Positions 34,032 through 44,158 of a stretch of DNA of 64,000 bases are shown piece by piece. The notes under the pieces are model-generated. The model saw nothing but the letters and a program-made list of their open reading frames with translations, did not search any database and was not told where the DNA came from. Positions within the stretch are counted from its first letter, which is position 1, and every line of letters starts with the position of its first letter. The stretch covers positions 1 to 64,000 of the forward strand of contig JAJCYW010000021.1 of NCBI GenBank assembly GCA_029262675.1, written 5' to 3'. This DNA is from Chloroflexota bacterium (lineage in GTDB: Bacteria > Chloroflexota > Dehalococcoidia > DSTF01 > RBG-16-68-14). A program made the translations under genes and the position numbers.

Positions 34032-35180
34032 GTGAAAATGTCGATCCCACAGGCGAAGCAGATGCGGCGGGCATACGGATTCGATGAGGTCGCAATTGTT
34101 CCCGGCGACCTGACGGTGAATCCGGCGATGACGGAAGTAGGGTTCCGCATCGACCAGATGGAATTCTCCCTCCCGATAATGGCGTCCGCGATGGACGCCG
34201 TTGTTGATCCTGACTTTGCTATCGCGTTCTCGAAGCTTGGCGGCCTGGCCGTCCTCAATCTGGAAGGCGTGCAGACGCGCTACGACGATCCAGCAAGCGT
34301 GCTGGAGGAGATCGCGGCCGCCTCACGGCAGGATTCGACAACATTGCTGCAGAAGGCCTACGCGCCGCCGATCAAGCCCGAGCTGATCAGCGAGCGCATC
34401 CGTGAGATCAAGTCTGCGGACGGCGTGTGCGCGGTGTCCTGTACGCCGGCCAACGCGAAGGCCTTCGCGCCCATCGTGAAAGATGCCAACGCAGACGCGC
34501 TCGTCATCCAGTCGACCGTCACGACAGCTCGCCACACCTCCTACAGCGAGAAGGGACTGACGTTTCCGGAGCTGGTTAAACAGATGCAGCCGATGCCCGT
34601 GATCGTCGGCAACACCGTTAGCTATGGCGCCTGCAAGGAGCTAATGGAGGCCGGCGTCGCGGCGGTTCAGGTAGGCGTCGGTCCAGGCTCTGCCTGCACG
34701 TCCCGCGAGGTGCTCGGCATCGGCGTGCCGCAGGTGACTGCGACGATGGACTGCGCGGCCGCCCGCGATCAGTACTACCGTGAGAGCGGCCGTTACGTGC
34801 CCATCATCACGGACGGCGGCATCCGCAGCGGCGGCGACCTCTGCAAGGCGTTCGCGTCGGGCGCGGACGCAGTCATGCTCGGCTCCGTCCTGGCGGCCTG
34901 CGAAGAAGCGCCGGGCGGCGGCCATCACTGGGGCATGGCGACGCCGAATGCCGACCTGCCGCGTGGGATCCGCGTCGAGGTCGGTGTCGATACGACGCTG
35001 CAGCGCGTGATCCACGGGCCGACATCAAGAACGAACGGGACGGAGAACCTGATCGGTGCGCTGCGGACGGCGATGGGCATGTGCGGCGCGCGCACCATCC
35101 GCGATTTCCAGCAGGCCGAACTCGTCGTCGCGCCTTCTATCAAGACCGAGGGCAAGCAGATCCAGGCGGCTCAACGCTAG
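34032..35180 (+). CDS. GuaB3-like IMP dehydrogenase-related protein (no CBS domains)
   Basis: YGFDEVAIVPGDLTVNPAMTEVGFRIDQMEFSLPIMASAMDAVVDPDFAIAFSKLGGLAVLNLEGVQTRY...GVGPGSACTSREVLGIGVPQ...DGGIRSGGDLCKAFASGADAVMLGS. Confidence 0.88.
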   Translation: MKMSIPQAKQMRRAYGFDEVAIVPGDLTVNPAMTEVGFRIDQMEFSLPIMASAMDAVVDPDFAIAFSKLGGLAVLNLEGVQTRYDDPASVLEEIAAASRQDSTTLLQKAYAPPIKPELISERIREIKSADGVCAVSCTPANAKAFAPIVKDANADALVIQSTVTTARHTSYSEKGLTFPELVKQMQPMPVIVGNTVSYGACKELMEAGVAAVQVGVGPGSACTSREVLGIGVPQVTATMDCAAARDQYYRESGRYVPIITDGGIRSGGDLCKAFASGADAVMLGSVLAACEEAPGGGHHWGMATPNADLPRGIRVEVGVDTTLQRVIHGPTSRTNGTENLIGALRTAMGMCGARTIRDFQQAELVVAPSIKTEGKQIQAAQR

Positions 35181-35305
35181 TTCTGAGGCGTCAGCTTCGT
35201 GAGCCTCGAGATCAGGCGTGAATCCTCGTCTTAGGATTCTATTTCGCTAGCTTGTGGCGGCGAGGAGTTCCGCTCGGGTGGCGGCTGAACTATCCACGCA
35301 GCAGC

Positions 35306-36217
35306 TTACGTCTGTACTGAAATCACGCGCTCGTGGCCGGCGAGGTCGCGGAGTGTCTCGATGCGTGCGTCCGGGAACGCGGCATTCGCGGCGCTTCGCA
35401 GAGCCTGACCCTGGTCCCACGCGTGCTCGGCCAGCAGCAGGCCGCCGCCTGGCATCCGCTCGCTCGCCTGCGCCAACAGCGCCTCGATGAGCTCCGTGCC
35501 GCGTGGGCCGGCGTCCAGCGCCACCTGCGGCTCGTGCTCGCGGATCTCCGGCGCCAGTTCGGCGTACGTTTGACTGGGGATGTACGGCAGGTTCGCGACA
35601 ATCAGATCTAACGCGTCGTTGAGCTTCGCCAGCAGGTCTGAATCTACGAACGTAATCCGGTCCGCGACCTGGTGCGAATCGGCGTTGTGCCGCGCCAGAT
35701 CGAGCGCGTCGGCTGACGTATCAGTGGCAACCAAGCGCAGGCTCGGCACGCGGACGGCGAGCGACACGGCGATCGCGCCGCCGCCCGTACCGATATCGGC
35801 CGCCAGGGTAGGGGAGTCTCCGGTCCGCCGGCTACGCAGCCAATCGATGGCCGTCTCGACGAGCAACTCCGTCTCCTGTCGTGGTATCAGCGCAGCAGGT
35901 GTACAGGCGAACTCGAGGCCGTAGAACTCGCGGTGTCCGGTGATGTAGGGCGTGGGTTCGTGGACGGCGCGGCGGGTTAGTAGTGTGTCATAGACGATTG
36001 CGCTCGCGGCGGAAAACGGTTCGCGGAGGTTGGTGTAGAGCCGTTCGCGGCTGAGGCCGAGCGCCTGGCGGAGGAGCAGCTCTGCTTCGATCTGCGCATC
36101 CTCGATGCCAGCTGCGCGAAGGCGTGCCGCGCCGGCGTGGAGCGTCTGAGCGATTGTCGCCGATGTCGCAGGGTTTGGCGCGCCTGGCTCTGTGACGAGG
36201 CGGGACGCGGTGGTCAC
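35306..36217 (-). CDS. prmC: Peptide chain release factor N5-glutamine methyltransferase
   Basis: AADIGTGGGAIAVSLAV...DLIVANLPYIPSQTYAELAPEIREHEPQVALDAGPRGTELI; adjacent to prfA. Confidence 0.92.
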   Translation of the reverse strand: MTTASRLVTEPGAPNPATSATIAQTLHAGAARLRAAGIEDAQIEAELLLRQALGLSRERLYTNLREPFSAASAIVYDTLLTRRAVHEPTPYITGHREFYGLEFACTPAALIPRQETELLVETAIDWLRSRRTGDSPTLAADIGTGGGAIAVSLAVRVPSLRLVATDTSADALDLARHNADSHQVADRITFVDSDLLAKLNDALDLIVANLPYIPSQTYAELAPEIREHEPQVALDAGPRGTELIEALLAQASERMPGGGLLLAEHAWDQGQALRSAANAAFPDARIETLRDLAGHERVISVQT

Positions 36218-37293
36218 GATTCGGGTGCCTGTTCCAGTTGCTTCGCCTCTTCGCTGGTGGCGACTGCGTCGATCAGGCCGTCGATCTTGCCGTCCAGGAG
36301 CGAAGGCAGGCTGTGGAGCGTGAGGCCGATACGATGATCGGTCACGCGGTCCTGGGGGTAGTTATAGGTGCGGATCTTCTCCGAGCGGCCGCCGGAGCCG
36401 ACCTGGGCCTTGCGCGCGCCGGCGATCTGCGCCTCTTGCTCCTGGATCTTCATCGCCAACAGGCGAGAGCGAAGGACCGCCATCGCCTTGACGCGGTTCT
36501 TCATCTGCGATCGCTCATCCTGGCAGCTCGAAACGATGCCGGTCGGGATGTGCGTGAAGCGGACGGCGGACGCGACCTTCTGGACGTTCTGGCCGCCGTG
36601 GCTGCTTGCATGGTAGATATCGACGCGCAGGTCGTTGGCGTCGATCTCGACGTCGACTTCCTCGGCCTCCGGCAGCACCGCGACCGTCGCCGCGGAGGTG
36701 TGAATGCGGCCCTGCGTCTCGGTCTGTGGGACGCGCTGGACGCGGTGGACGCCGCTCTCGTACTTCAGACGTGAGTAGGCACCTTTGCCGTGCACTTCGA
36801 AGACGATCTCCTTGAAGCCACCGATGCCGGTCTCGCTGCCGGAAATGACTTCCGTCTTCCAGCCGCGGTCCTCGGCGTAGCGGCTGTACATTCGGTAGAG
36901 GTCGGCGGCGAACAGCGCCGCTTCGTCGCCGCCCGTGCCGGCACGCACCTCGACGATCACGTCGCGGTCGTCGTGAGGGTCCTTGGGCAGCAACTCACGC
37001 TTGATCTCCCCCTCCAGTCGCGCCTGACGGTCCGTCAGTTCTGTGATCTCCTCGTTGGCGAGGGCAACCATGTCGGCGTCGCCGCCGTCGGAAACCATCG
37101 ACTTGGCACCTTCCAGCGCCTTCTCAACGTCTTGGTAATCGCGGTGGAGGGAAACGATCGTCGACAACGTCGCACGCTCGCGGGCCAGCGCGCTGAGCCG
37201 TTCGTGGTCGGCGGCGACGTCGGAGCGGCTCATTTCCTCGGACAGTTCCTCGTAGCGGCGTTCGACGGCCATGAGACGGTCGGTTAGAGACAT
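36214..37293 (-). CDS. prfA: Peptide chain release factor 1
   Basis: EVRAGTGGDEAALFAADLYRMYSRYAEDRGWKTEVIS...GVHRVQRVPQTETQGRIHTSAATVAVLPEAEEVDVEI...SHGGQNVQKVASAVRFTHIPTGIV. Confidence 0.95.
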   Translation of the reverse strand: MSLTDRLMAVERRYEELSEEMSRSDVAADHERLSALARERATLSTIVSLHRDYQDVEKALEGAKSMVSDGGDADMVALANEEITELTDRQARLEGEIKRELLPKDPHDDRDVIVEVRAGTGGDEAALFAADLYRMYSRYAEDRGWKTEVISGSETGIGGFKEIVFEVHGKGAYSRLKYESGVHRVQRVPQTETQGRIHTSAATVAVLPEAEEVDVEIDANDLRVDIYHASSHGGQNVQKVASAVRFTHIPTGIVSSCQDERSQMKNRVKAMAVLRSRLLAMKIQEQEAQIAGARKAQVGSGGRSEKIRTYNYPQDRVTDHRIGLTLHSLPSLLDGKIDGLIDAVATSEEAKQLEQAPES

Positions 37294-37751
37294 GGGGCGA
37301 AGCGGTCCTCGTTACGGAAAGCTATGGCGTGCATGGCGACTCTAATGCAGTATAGCGCTGCGAGCGCAGCGGGCTATTTGACATAAAGCCGTACATGGAA
37401 CTTCTATGGCCTCGTCCTGCCGCCGTTCGACGTCTAGTCTGCCTCAGGGGTGTGGGGCGGGACTGTCCAGGCGCCCGCTTCGCCTTGTAGCAGCGGCAGC
37501 AGGGCGTCCACGCGGGCGAGAGCGGACTGCATCAGTTCCGACGATAGGTCGCCGCGCGTGCGGTAGGCCTTGTCGGATGTGCGACAGGACTCCGCTCCAG
37601 ACAGGCCTAGGGGGCTCCAATGACGCTGCCCGGCACTTCAACGCAACAGAATCTCTGCGATCTGCCGTTACTAATGGTGCGAGACCCAGTTCTGCGCTGA
37701 GGTCTTAGTGTCCCGCCGAAGCCTCAGCGTTCTGCTGAGAATGGAGAGCAT

Positions 37752-38330
37752 ATGGTTGCACAAACGGTTGAGACGCCGTTCAAAGACTACTGTCTCATTC
37801 TGCAGGTCCATCCCGAGGCCGACGCCGACATGGTGGAGGCCGCTTACTGGCACCTGGCTCGTCGCTACAACGACGAGTCGTCGTACGACCCAAACGCGAA
37901 GGCGAAGCTGGATGACCTAAACGAAGCGTACAGCGTGCTCGGCGCGCCGACGAGGCGGCCAGCGTACTTCACGTTGCGTAACGCGGAGTTAGGCGAGGGG
38001 GCGCTGCCTATCGCGCCGCTACCAGCGCCGGAGCCGCCTCCGCTGGCCGTGATGGAGAAGTCGCGGCCGAAGCCTGCTGTCCCGGCCAAGAGAAGCGTGG
38101 AAATCAGCCTCGACTTCGGGCTCGAGGCCGTTACGTCGGCAACCTGGCAGCACGCGTTCGTCGTCCTGGTGCTCGTCGCAGTGGCCGGCTACGCCCTGGC
38201 GACGTCTGTGGACACAATGTGGGTTGTTGTGCTGCTGGCTGTCGCGGCGGCGACGAGCGCGGGCCCGGTGATGCGGGAGCTGACGAAGCTCGTAGAGCTA
38301 TTGCCGCGAAGATGGCGTCCCGGCGGCTGA
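37752..38330 (+). CDS. J-domain-like N-terminus (no HPD) fused to a two-TM membrane domain
   Basis: FKDYCLILQVHPEADADMVEAAYWHLARRYNDESSYDPNAKAKLDDLNEAYSVLGAPTRRPAYF; hydrophobic AFVVLVLVAVAGYALAT / MWVVVLLAVAAATSAG. Confidence 0.75.
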   Translation: MVAQTVETPFKDYCLILQVHPEADADMVEAAYWHLARRYNDESSYDPNAKAKLDDLNEAYSVLGAPTRRPAYFTLRNAELGEGALPIAPLPAPEPPPLAVMEKSRPKPAVPAKRSVEISLDFGLEAVTSATWQHAFVVLVLVAVAGYALATSVDTMWVVVLLAVAAATSAGPVMRELTKLVELLPRRWRPGG

Positions 38331-38521
38331 TAACGCGCCAGGAAGGTCACCTGACCGAGCCGCTAGTGGCGAAACTTCGGCCGTCCCGGCCTAGATAGGC
38401 CTAGATCCGGCCGGTCGGGCGCTGGGATCCCGCACCATTTCATTTGATCGCACTATATATGTTATGTAAATACGCGAACCTGACGCACCAGATTCGGGCG
38501 GGAGTGGTGGTGCGACCGCCG

Positions 38522-38755
38522 CTAGCCAGGAAACGTGACGAGTGACGTCGTGTTCTCAACGCCATCGATCGTGCGAATGTGGGAGCCGAGGATAGGCGGC
38601 ACGTCGGCCAGGTCCTCAACCTCGATCTCGGCGACGATGTCGTACGGTCCCATCACCTGGTAGCACTGTGTGACGCCCTTAACCTTATGGAGCGCGTCGT
38701 AAACGATCTGGGTGGCGCCTGGATCGGCGACGACGAGGATGTAGGCCTTGATCAT
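38522..38755 (-). CDS. Stand-alone Lrp/AsnC ligand-binding (RAM) domain protein
   Basis: MIKAYILVVADPGATQIVYDALHKVKGVTQCYQVMGPYDIVAEIEVEDLADVPPILGSHIRTIDGVENTTSLVTFPG. Confidence 0.88.
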   Translation of the reverse strand: MIKAYILVVADPGATQIVYDALHKVKGVTQCYQVMGPYDIVAEIEVEDLADVPPILGSHIRTIDGVENTTSLVTFPG

Positions 38756-39064
38756 AGGTCGAAACCTCCATGCTAATCCCTAGCCCGCGGATCGGCCGGA
38801 TCCCGCGACGCTCATGTACTTAAAGTGAACGCTCGTGCGCCCCATCACTATACCGGCGGCGTCAAGAAAGTCAACCGGGCTGCTGCTGGCGGAAATCGCA
38901 GAGCAGGTGCACCTGCGCGGCTTAATTATGTCTAGTAGGAGTGCACTAACACCCGCACCGCGAGGTGTTCAGAGCGATGGTTTACAATGGTGGCGCGAGC
39001 CCACAGTGATCTCGTCAGCTGATCCCGGTGAACGGGGCGTAGGTAGTGTGTGAAAGGCGCGTAA

Positions 39065-40537
39065 GTGAGTAAGAACACCGCTGACAGCGTGGACAGCCGC
39101 GTGATCCAGCGGCTGGAGCGCGCCGTGGGCCCCGACGGCGTCCTCTGGCGGCCTGAGGACGTTCTCGCGTTCGAGTATGACGGCACGATAGAACGCGCGC
39201 GGCCACAGGTCGTAGTGTTTCCCAGAGAGACCAGCGAGGTCGCGGCCGTCGCCCGCATCGCGCGCGACGCAGGCCTGCCCATCGTGCCGCGTGGTGCAGG
39301 CACCGGCCTGAGCGGCGGCGCAGTGGCCGCGCTGGGTGGTGTCGTCGTCGCGCTGACGAAGATGAAGCGCATCCTTGAAATCGACGTCAACAACCGGTTC
39401 GCCGTCGTCGAACCCGGCGTTGTGAATTTGGACCTATCGAAGGCGGCCGCGCCCTACGGGCTCTACTATGCGCCTGACCCGTCCAGCCAGCGCGCCTGCA
39501 CACTGGGCGGCAACGTAGCCGAGAACGCCGGAGGCCCGCACTGCCTCGCCTACGGCGTCACGACGAACCACGTGCTTGGCCTCGAGATTGTGACGCCGGA
39601 GGGCGATGCGGTCTGGCTGGGTGGCCGCGCGGCTGAGACGCCCGGCTACGACCTGCGCGGAGCGTTCGTCGGCTCCGAGGGCACGCTCGGCATCGCGACG
39701 AAGATCGTTGTTCGGCTGCTGCCGGTACCGGAGGCGACGCGCACGCTGCTCGCCATCTTCGACGAGGTCGACCAGGCCAGCGCGGCTGTCTCGGCCATCA
39801 TCGGCCGCGGGATCGTGCCGGCCGCGCTGGAGATGCTCGACCGCCTGGTGATCGCGGCCCTGGAGCCGGCGCTCCACGTCGGCTATCCGGTCGACGCCGG
39901 AGCAGTGCTCCTCATCGAGGTCGAAGGCCTGCACGAGACAGTAACGGAGCAGGCCGCCGCTGTGCGCGAAGTGTGTGAGGGCGAGGGCGCGCGTGAGTTG
40001 CGCGAGGCGAAAGAGGCGGAGGAGCGCGAACGACTTTGGGCTGGCCGCAAGGGAGCGATTGGCGCGCTGGGCCGCCTGGCGCCAAACTACTACGTGCTGG
40101 ACGGCGTGGTGCCGAGGACGAAGCTGCCCGCCGTGCTACGCGAGGTCTACGCGGTCGCCGAGCGCTACGGCTTCCCGATCGCGAACGTGTTCCACGCCGG
40201 CGACGGCAACCTCCATCCCAACATCTTGTTCGATGAACGCAAAGAGGGCGAGACGGCGCGCGTGCTGGCGGCCGGCGAGGAGATCACACGGGCCTGCGTT
40301 GACGCCGGCGGCAGCATCACGGGTGAACACGGGGTTGGCCTGGAGAAGCGCGGCTACCTCTCGTGGATCTTCTCCGAAGAAGACATCGCCGCGATGGAGA
40401 AGGTGAAGGCGGCGTTCGGATCGGGCGAGCTCTACAACCCCTGTAAGATGTTTCCGACCGGCAAGGGCTGTGGCGAAGTATCACAGGCGCGGCTCGAGCG
40501 GGCGATGCAACGGGCAGGGCCCGATGCATACATCTGA
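39065..40537 (+). CDS. FAD-linked oxidase, glycolate oxidase GlcD-like
   Basis: VVFPRETSEVAAVARIARDAGLPIVPRGAGTGLSGGAVAALGGVVVALTKMKRI...GGSITGEHGVGLEKRGYL. Confidence 0.92.
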   Translation: MSKNTADSVDSRVIQRLERAVGPDGVLWRPEDVLAFEYDGTIERARPQVVVFPRETSEVAAVARIARDAGLPIVPRGAGTGLSGGAVAALGGVVVALTKMKRILEIDVNNRFAVVEPGVVNLDLSKAAAPYGLYYAPDPSSQRACTLGGNVAENAGGPHCLAYGVTTNHVLGLEIVTPEGDAVWLGGRAAETPGYDLRGAFVGSEGTLGIATKIVVRLLPVPEATRTLLAIFDEVDQASAAVSAIIGRGIVPAALEMLDRLVIAALEPALHVGYPVDAGAVLLIEVEGLHETVTEQAAAVREVCEGEGARELREAKEAEERERLWAGRKGAIGALGRLAPNYYVLDGVVPRTKLPAVLREVYAVAERYGFPIANVFHAGDGNLHPNILFDERKEGETARVLAAGEEITRACVDAGGSITGEHGVGLEKRGYLSWIFSEEDIAAMEKVKAAFGSGELYNPCKMFPTGKGCGEVSQARLERAMQRAGPDAYI

Positions 40538-40542
40538 ACCTC

Positions 40543-41820
40543 ATGTCGCTTGACGCGCCGTCGAACGCAGCAGCGCTGGAGGCGGCGCTGAGCGCGGCCG
40601 GGACGGTCGCGCCGGGAAGCGACGCGTTCGCCGTCGATGGCCTCAAGGCGCGCTACGTCGTGACGCCGGCGGACGTGGGCGGATTCGCCGACTCGCTGGC
40701 GGCGGCCAACAACGCCGACGCGTCAGTCGTGCCGCGGGGCGGCGGGCGGCAGATGGCACTAGGCAACGTGCCCCGCCGCTATGACGTAGCGTTGCGGACG
40801 GCGGCGCTTAACAGCGTTCTGGAGTACGAGCCCGCCGACATGACGGCGACAGTTGAGGCCGGAATCTCGATGGGCGATCTGGCCTCCGCGCTCGCGGAGC
40901 ACGGGCAGTTCCTGCCGTTCGACGCGCCGTCGGACGCATCCCTTGGTGGTGTGCTAGCGGCGGCGGTGAGTGGGCCATCGAGGCATGCCTACGGTCTTCC
41001 CCGCGATTGGCTCCTGGGTTGTCGAATCGCGCTGGCGGACGGGACGCTGGTGCGCGCCGGCGGTCGCGTGGTGAAGAACGTGGCGGGTTACGACCTACCG
41101 CGCCTGATCGTCGGCTCTCTCGGAACGCTGGGCGTGATCGTAGAGGCGACAGTGAAGGTCACTCCGCTACCGGCTGTCGAGGAGACGCTGCTGGCGCTGC
41201 AAGCCTCCGCCTCAGCCGCGATCGATGCGGCATCCGAGGCCGGCAGTCGCGGGCTGGCGCTGACGGCCGTCGCCGTGTTGGACGGCGGCGCTGCGTCGCG
41301 CTGCGGCGCTGCCGTCGACGAGAGCGGCTGGCGGGCGGCTTATCGCGTTGCCGGCGGGGTGGCCGCAGTGGCGAGGACCAAGGACGAACTCGGTACGCTC
41401 GCAGGAGGCGAGGACGCCGCAGTACTCGCTTCGCAGCAAGCGACCGCATTCTGGTCAAGCATGCTGGAGCCGCTGGGCGACATCGAACTGACTATCACCG
41501 TGCCCCCGGCCGCGCTGAGGGGCCTGGTCGATCTTCTGCCGGAGGGCCGGGCAGGCGTCGTTGCATACCCGACCGGAGGCAAGCTCCGCGTTGGTCTCGA
41601 CTCTGCGGATGCCGAGGAGACCGCGTCCTCCGTGCGAGCGCTGCGAGAGGCCGCGTTGCGGGCAGGCGGGTCGCTGGTCGTCAACGCCGCGCCGCCGGGT
41701 GTGAAGCAGGCCGTAGCGGTCTGGGGCGACATCGCCGCGCTGGCCATCATGCGGCGCATGAAGCAGGAGTTCGATCCACGGAGCACGCTAAATCCGGGCA
41801 GGTTCGTCGGTGGCATCTGA
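40543..41820 (+). CDS. FAD-binding protein, GlcE-like
   Basis: VTPADVGGFADSLAAANNADASVVPRGGGRQMALGN...VAGYDLPRLIVGSLGTLGVIVEATVKVTPLP. Confidence 0.88.
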   Translation: MSLDAPSNAAALEAALSAAGTVAPGSDAFAVDGLKARYVVTPADVGGFADSLAAANNADASVVPRGGGRQMALGNVPRRYDVALRTAALNSVLEYEPADMTATVEAGISMGDLASALAEHGQFLPFDAPSDASLGGVLAAAVSGPSRHAYGLPRDWLLGCRIALADGTLVRAGGRVVKNVAGYDLPRLIVGSLGTLGVIVEATVKVTPLPAVEETLLALQASASAAIDAASEAGSRGLALTAVAVLDGGAASRCGAAVDESGWRAAYRVAGGVAAVARTKDELGTLAGGEDAAVLASQQATAFWSSMLEPLGDIELTITVPPAALRGLVDLLPEGRAGVVAYPTGGKLRVGLDSADAEETASSVRALREAALRAGGSLVVNAAPPGVKQAVAVWGDIAALAIMRRMKQEFDPRSTLNPGRFVGGI

Positions 41821-43108
41821 CGTGGAGGCCAACCCAGCCGTAGAGCGACCTTCGAGAGAGGCGCTGAGCAGGTGCGTGCACTGCGGCTTCTGTCTGCAGC
41901 AGTGCCCTACTTACCTGCAGCTTGGGATGGAGACGGACTCTCCCCGCGGGCGAATTCACCTAATCGAAGCCCTTACGGACGGTAAGATCGGCGCGACTCC
42001 CGCGTTGACGGCACACCTGGACCTCTGTCTGCAGTGCCGCGCTTGCGAGACGGCCTGCCCTTCGGGCGTTCAGTTCGGCGCCATCATGGAGTCGGCCCGC
42101 GCGATGGTTATCGAGACCGGCGCAGCACCGCGCGGTTGGCGACTGCGAGCGTGGCTGCTGCGCGCGGTACTCCCCTACCCAAAGCGCATACAAGTGCTAT
42201 TCTCGCTGCTGCGTCTGTACCAGCGTTCGGGTTTGCAGAGTTTGGTACGGGCGACGAAGATACTGCGTCTGCTGCCGGGCGGGTTGGCAGAGTCGGAGGC
42301 GATGCTGCCGTCGCTGCCGCGTAATCCATACACAACTCCCAATGTGGACGCGGCGTCGCGCGCAGACAGCGGACGCGCTGTCGCCCTGCTGACCGGATGC
42401 GTGATGCCGCACCTATACTCGCGCACACACGAGGCGACCGTGCGCCTGCTGGAGCGGACGGGAGCGGCCGTCGTTGCGCCGGAAGACCAGCGCTGTTGCG
42501 GAGCGCTCAGCCTGCACGCGGGCGACCGGCCGACCGCTCGCGCGCTGGCGCGACGAAATATCGACGCATTCCTGGCGGCGGGCGTGGAAGCTGTGATCGT
42601 GAACTCCGCCGGCTGCGGGGCGGCGTTGAAGGAGTACGGCGAGCTGCTCGCTGACGATCCGGCCTACGCCGAGAAGGCCGAGCGCTTTGCCGCGCTGGTG
42701 CAAGATGTGACGGAGTATCTGGCGGGCGCTGGGCTGGATGCTCCGCCGAACGGCCGGCCCCAGCGCGTTACGTACCAGGACTCCTGCCACCTCGTCCATG
42801 GCCAACAGGTGCGATCTGCGCCGCGAGAGTTGCTGCGGTCCGTGCCCGGCCTGGAACTTGTGGAGATGGACGCCCCGGACCGTTGCTGCGGCAGCGCTGG
42901 GATCTACAGCGTGGCGCAGCGGGAGATGTCGCTGCGGCTGTTGGACGAAAAGATGCGCGATGTTGCTGCAACCCAAGCGCCCGTCATCGCAACGGCGAAC
43001 CCCGGCTGCATGATGCAGTTGGAGGCCGGCCTGCGGAGGCACGGGCTGCCCGGCCGCGTCGTCCACGTCGTCGAACTGCTAGACGAGGCGTACGCAGAAC
43101 GAGAATAG
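41810..43108 (+). CDS. Glycolate oxidase Fe-S subunit, GlcF-like (two 4Fe-4S motifs, CCG domains)
   Basis: RCVHCGFCLQQCPTYLQLGMETDSPRGRIHLI...CLQCRACETACPSGVQFGAIMESAR. Confidence 0.92.
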   Translation: MASDVEANPAVERPSREALSRCVHCGFCLQQCPTYLQLGMETDSPRGRIHLIEALTDGKIGATPALTAHLDLCLQCRACETACPSGVQFGAIMESARAMVIETGAAPRGWRLRAWLLRAVLPYPKRIQVLFSLLRLYQRSGLQSLVRATKILRLLPGGLAESEAMLPSLPRNPYTTPNVDAASRADSGRAVALLTGCVMPHLYSRTHEATVRLLERTGAAVVAPEDQRCCGALSLHAGDRPTARALARRNIDAFLAAGVEAVIVNSAGCGAALKEYGELLADDPAYAEKAERFAALVQDVTEYLAGAGLDAPPNGRPQRVTYQDSCHLVHGQQVRSAPRELLRSVPGLELVEMDAPDRCCGSAGIYSVAQREMSLRLLDEKMRDVAATQAPVIATANPGCMMQLEAGLRRHGLPGRVVHVVELLDEAYAERE

Positions 43109-43116
43109 GCGGTTCA

Positions 43117-43611
43117 GTGGCAAAGGACTTCTTTGCGGTGTGGGCGTTTGCAGTGATGATGGCTGCTGTGCTGCCGATCGCCGTTCCGTACGCTATCTGG
43201 CCTCCGGGGATCATGACAGAGAATGAATGGGTGCAGACGGATCTGACTGTGGCCTGCGAGGAGCGTGCCAAGCTTGACGCGCAGCATTACACTCATCCGG
43301 TGGCGTCGCTGCTGGCCCTCAGCTCCTCGGTGGATTCGTGCGAGGGTGCAACCGCCGGGCCGTTGAAATACACAGCAGCGGTCACGGCGCACGGCCCGTA
43401 TGGTATCCCGTTTGCCTCTTCACCTCGAGTGACGTCGCAAGGCGGCGCAGCGCTGAAACTCGATGGCGGTGGGGCAGCTCTGGGCTTTCTCGCTCTCGTT
43501 GGCGGCGTCGCCCTCACTTCGCTGCCATTCGTATACGTCTTGCTCCGTCACACTCTGCGTGGAGGAAGGCGAGTAGCGGTCGAGAGCCGTCCTACGGATA
43601 CGCCTCCTTGA
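43117..43611 (+). CDS. Small membrane protein of unknown function
   Basis: GTG 43117 inside the 42883..43611 ORF: VAKDFFAVWAFAVMMAAVLPIAVPYAIWPPG...GGGAALGFLALVGGVALTSLPFVYVLLRHTLRGG. Confidence 0.6.
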   Translation: MAKDFFAVWAFAVMMAAVLPIAVPYAIWPPGIMTENEWVQTDLTVACEERAKLDAQHYTHPVASLLALSSSVDSCEGATAGPLKYTAAVTAHGPYGIPFASSPRVTSQGGAALKLDGGGAALGFLALVGGVALTSLPFVYVLLRHTLRGGRRVAVESRPTDTPP

Positions 43612-43639
43612 AGGGCTGGCAGACCAAGCGAGACGTGGA

Positions 43640-44092
43640 TCAGCGCTCGCTCGTACGCACGGCGACGATGGGCAACGTTTGAGCCAACTTGTGCGGATCG
43701 CTGGAGCCGAGGACGCGGCCCAGCACACGCATGGCGATGCGATGCTGCCGAGCGTATGTCTCCAGCACGCGTTCGGCCTCTTCTTGGGAGACGGCGCGCG
43801 CAATCGCCCCGGAGCTACGGCGGCCCACAGTCACTTCGACCTGAGAGTGCGCCTGGATGTTCCGAAGCCACTGCGCTTTCTCTCCCCAGGCGGCCGCGAC
43901 GAAGTAGGTGGCGCTGTCCGCATCGTGATGGACGACCTCCAGCATTGTCCGGCGCTGGAGTCCGGTCTTGCGCCCGACGTGGGTGAGCAATAGGAAGCGC
44001 CCGCCCAGCAGCCAGCCGAGCCGCAGGCGGTAGAGCAAAATCGGCAGCCGTGCGAGGTGTCGCGTAAGCCGTCCAGGCGAGCTACGGAACAT
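43640..44092 (-). CDS. Deazaflavin-dependent nitroreductase / F420H2-dependent quinone reductase-like
   Basis: LLTHVGRKTGLQRRTMLEVVHHDADSATYFVAAAWGEKAQWLRNIQAHSQVEVTVGRR. Confidence 0.85.
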   Translation of the reverse strand: MFRSSPGRLTRHLARLPILLYRLRLGWLLGGRFLLLTHVGRKTGLQRRTMLEVVHHDADSATYFVAAAWGEKAQWLRNIQAHSQVEVTVGRRSSGAIARAVSQEEAERVLETYARQHRIAMRVLGRVLGSSDPHKLAQTLPIVAVRTSER

Positions 44093-44158
44093 ATTCTTAG
44101 GAGTCCCTGGCCTTACGCGCGAGTTGGGGGCGACGCGGACGGAGCGTGCAGCCCTGTT

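Noticed and set aside
37406-37708. Short ORFs and a coding-looking minus-strand tail (about 37436-37580) between prfA and the J-like gene
   Set aside because: No start, RBS or recognisable domain; may be a decayed gene end but not supportable.
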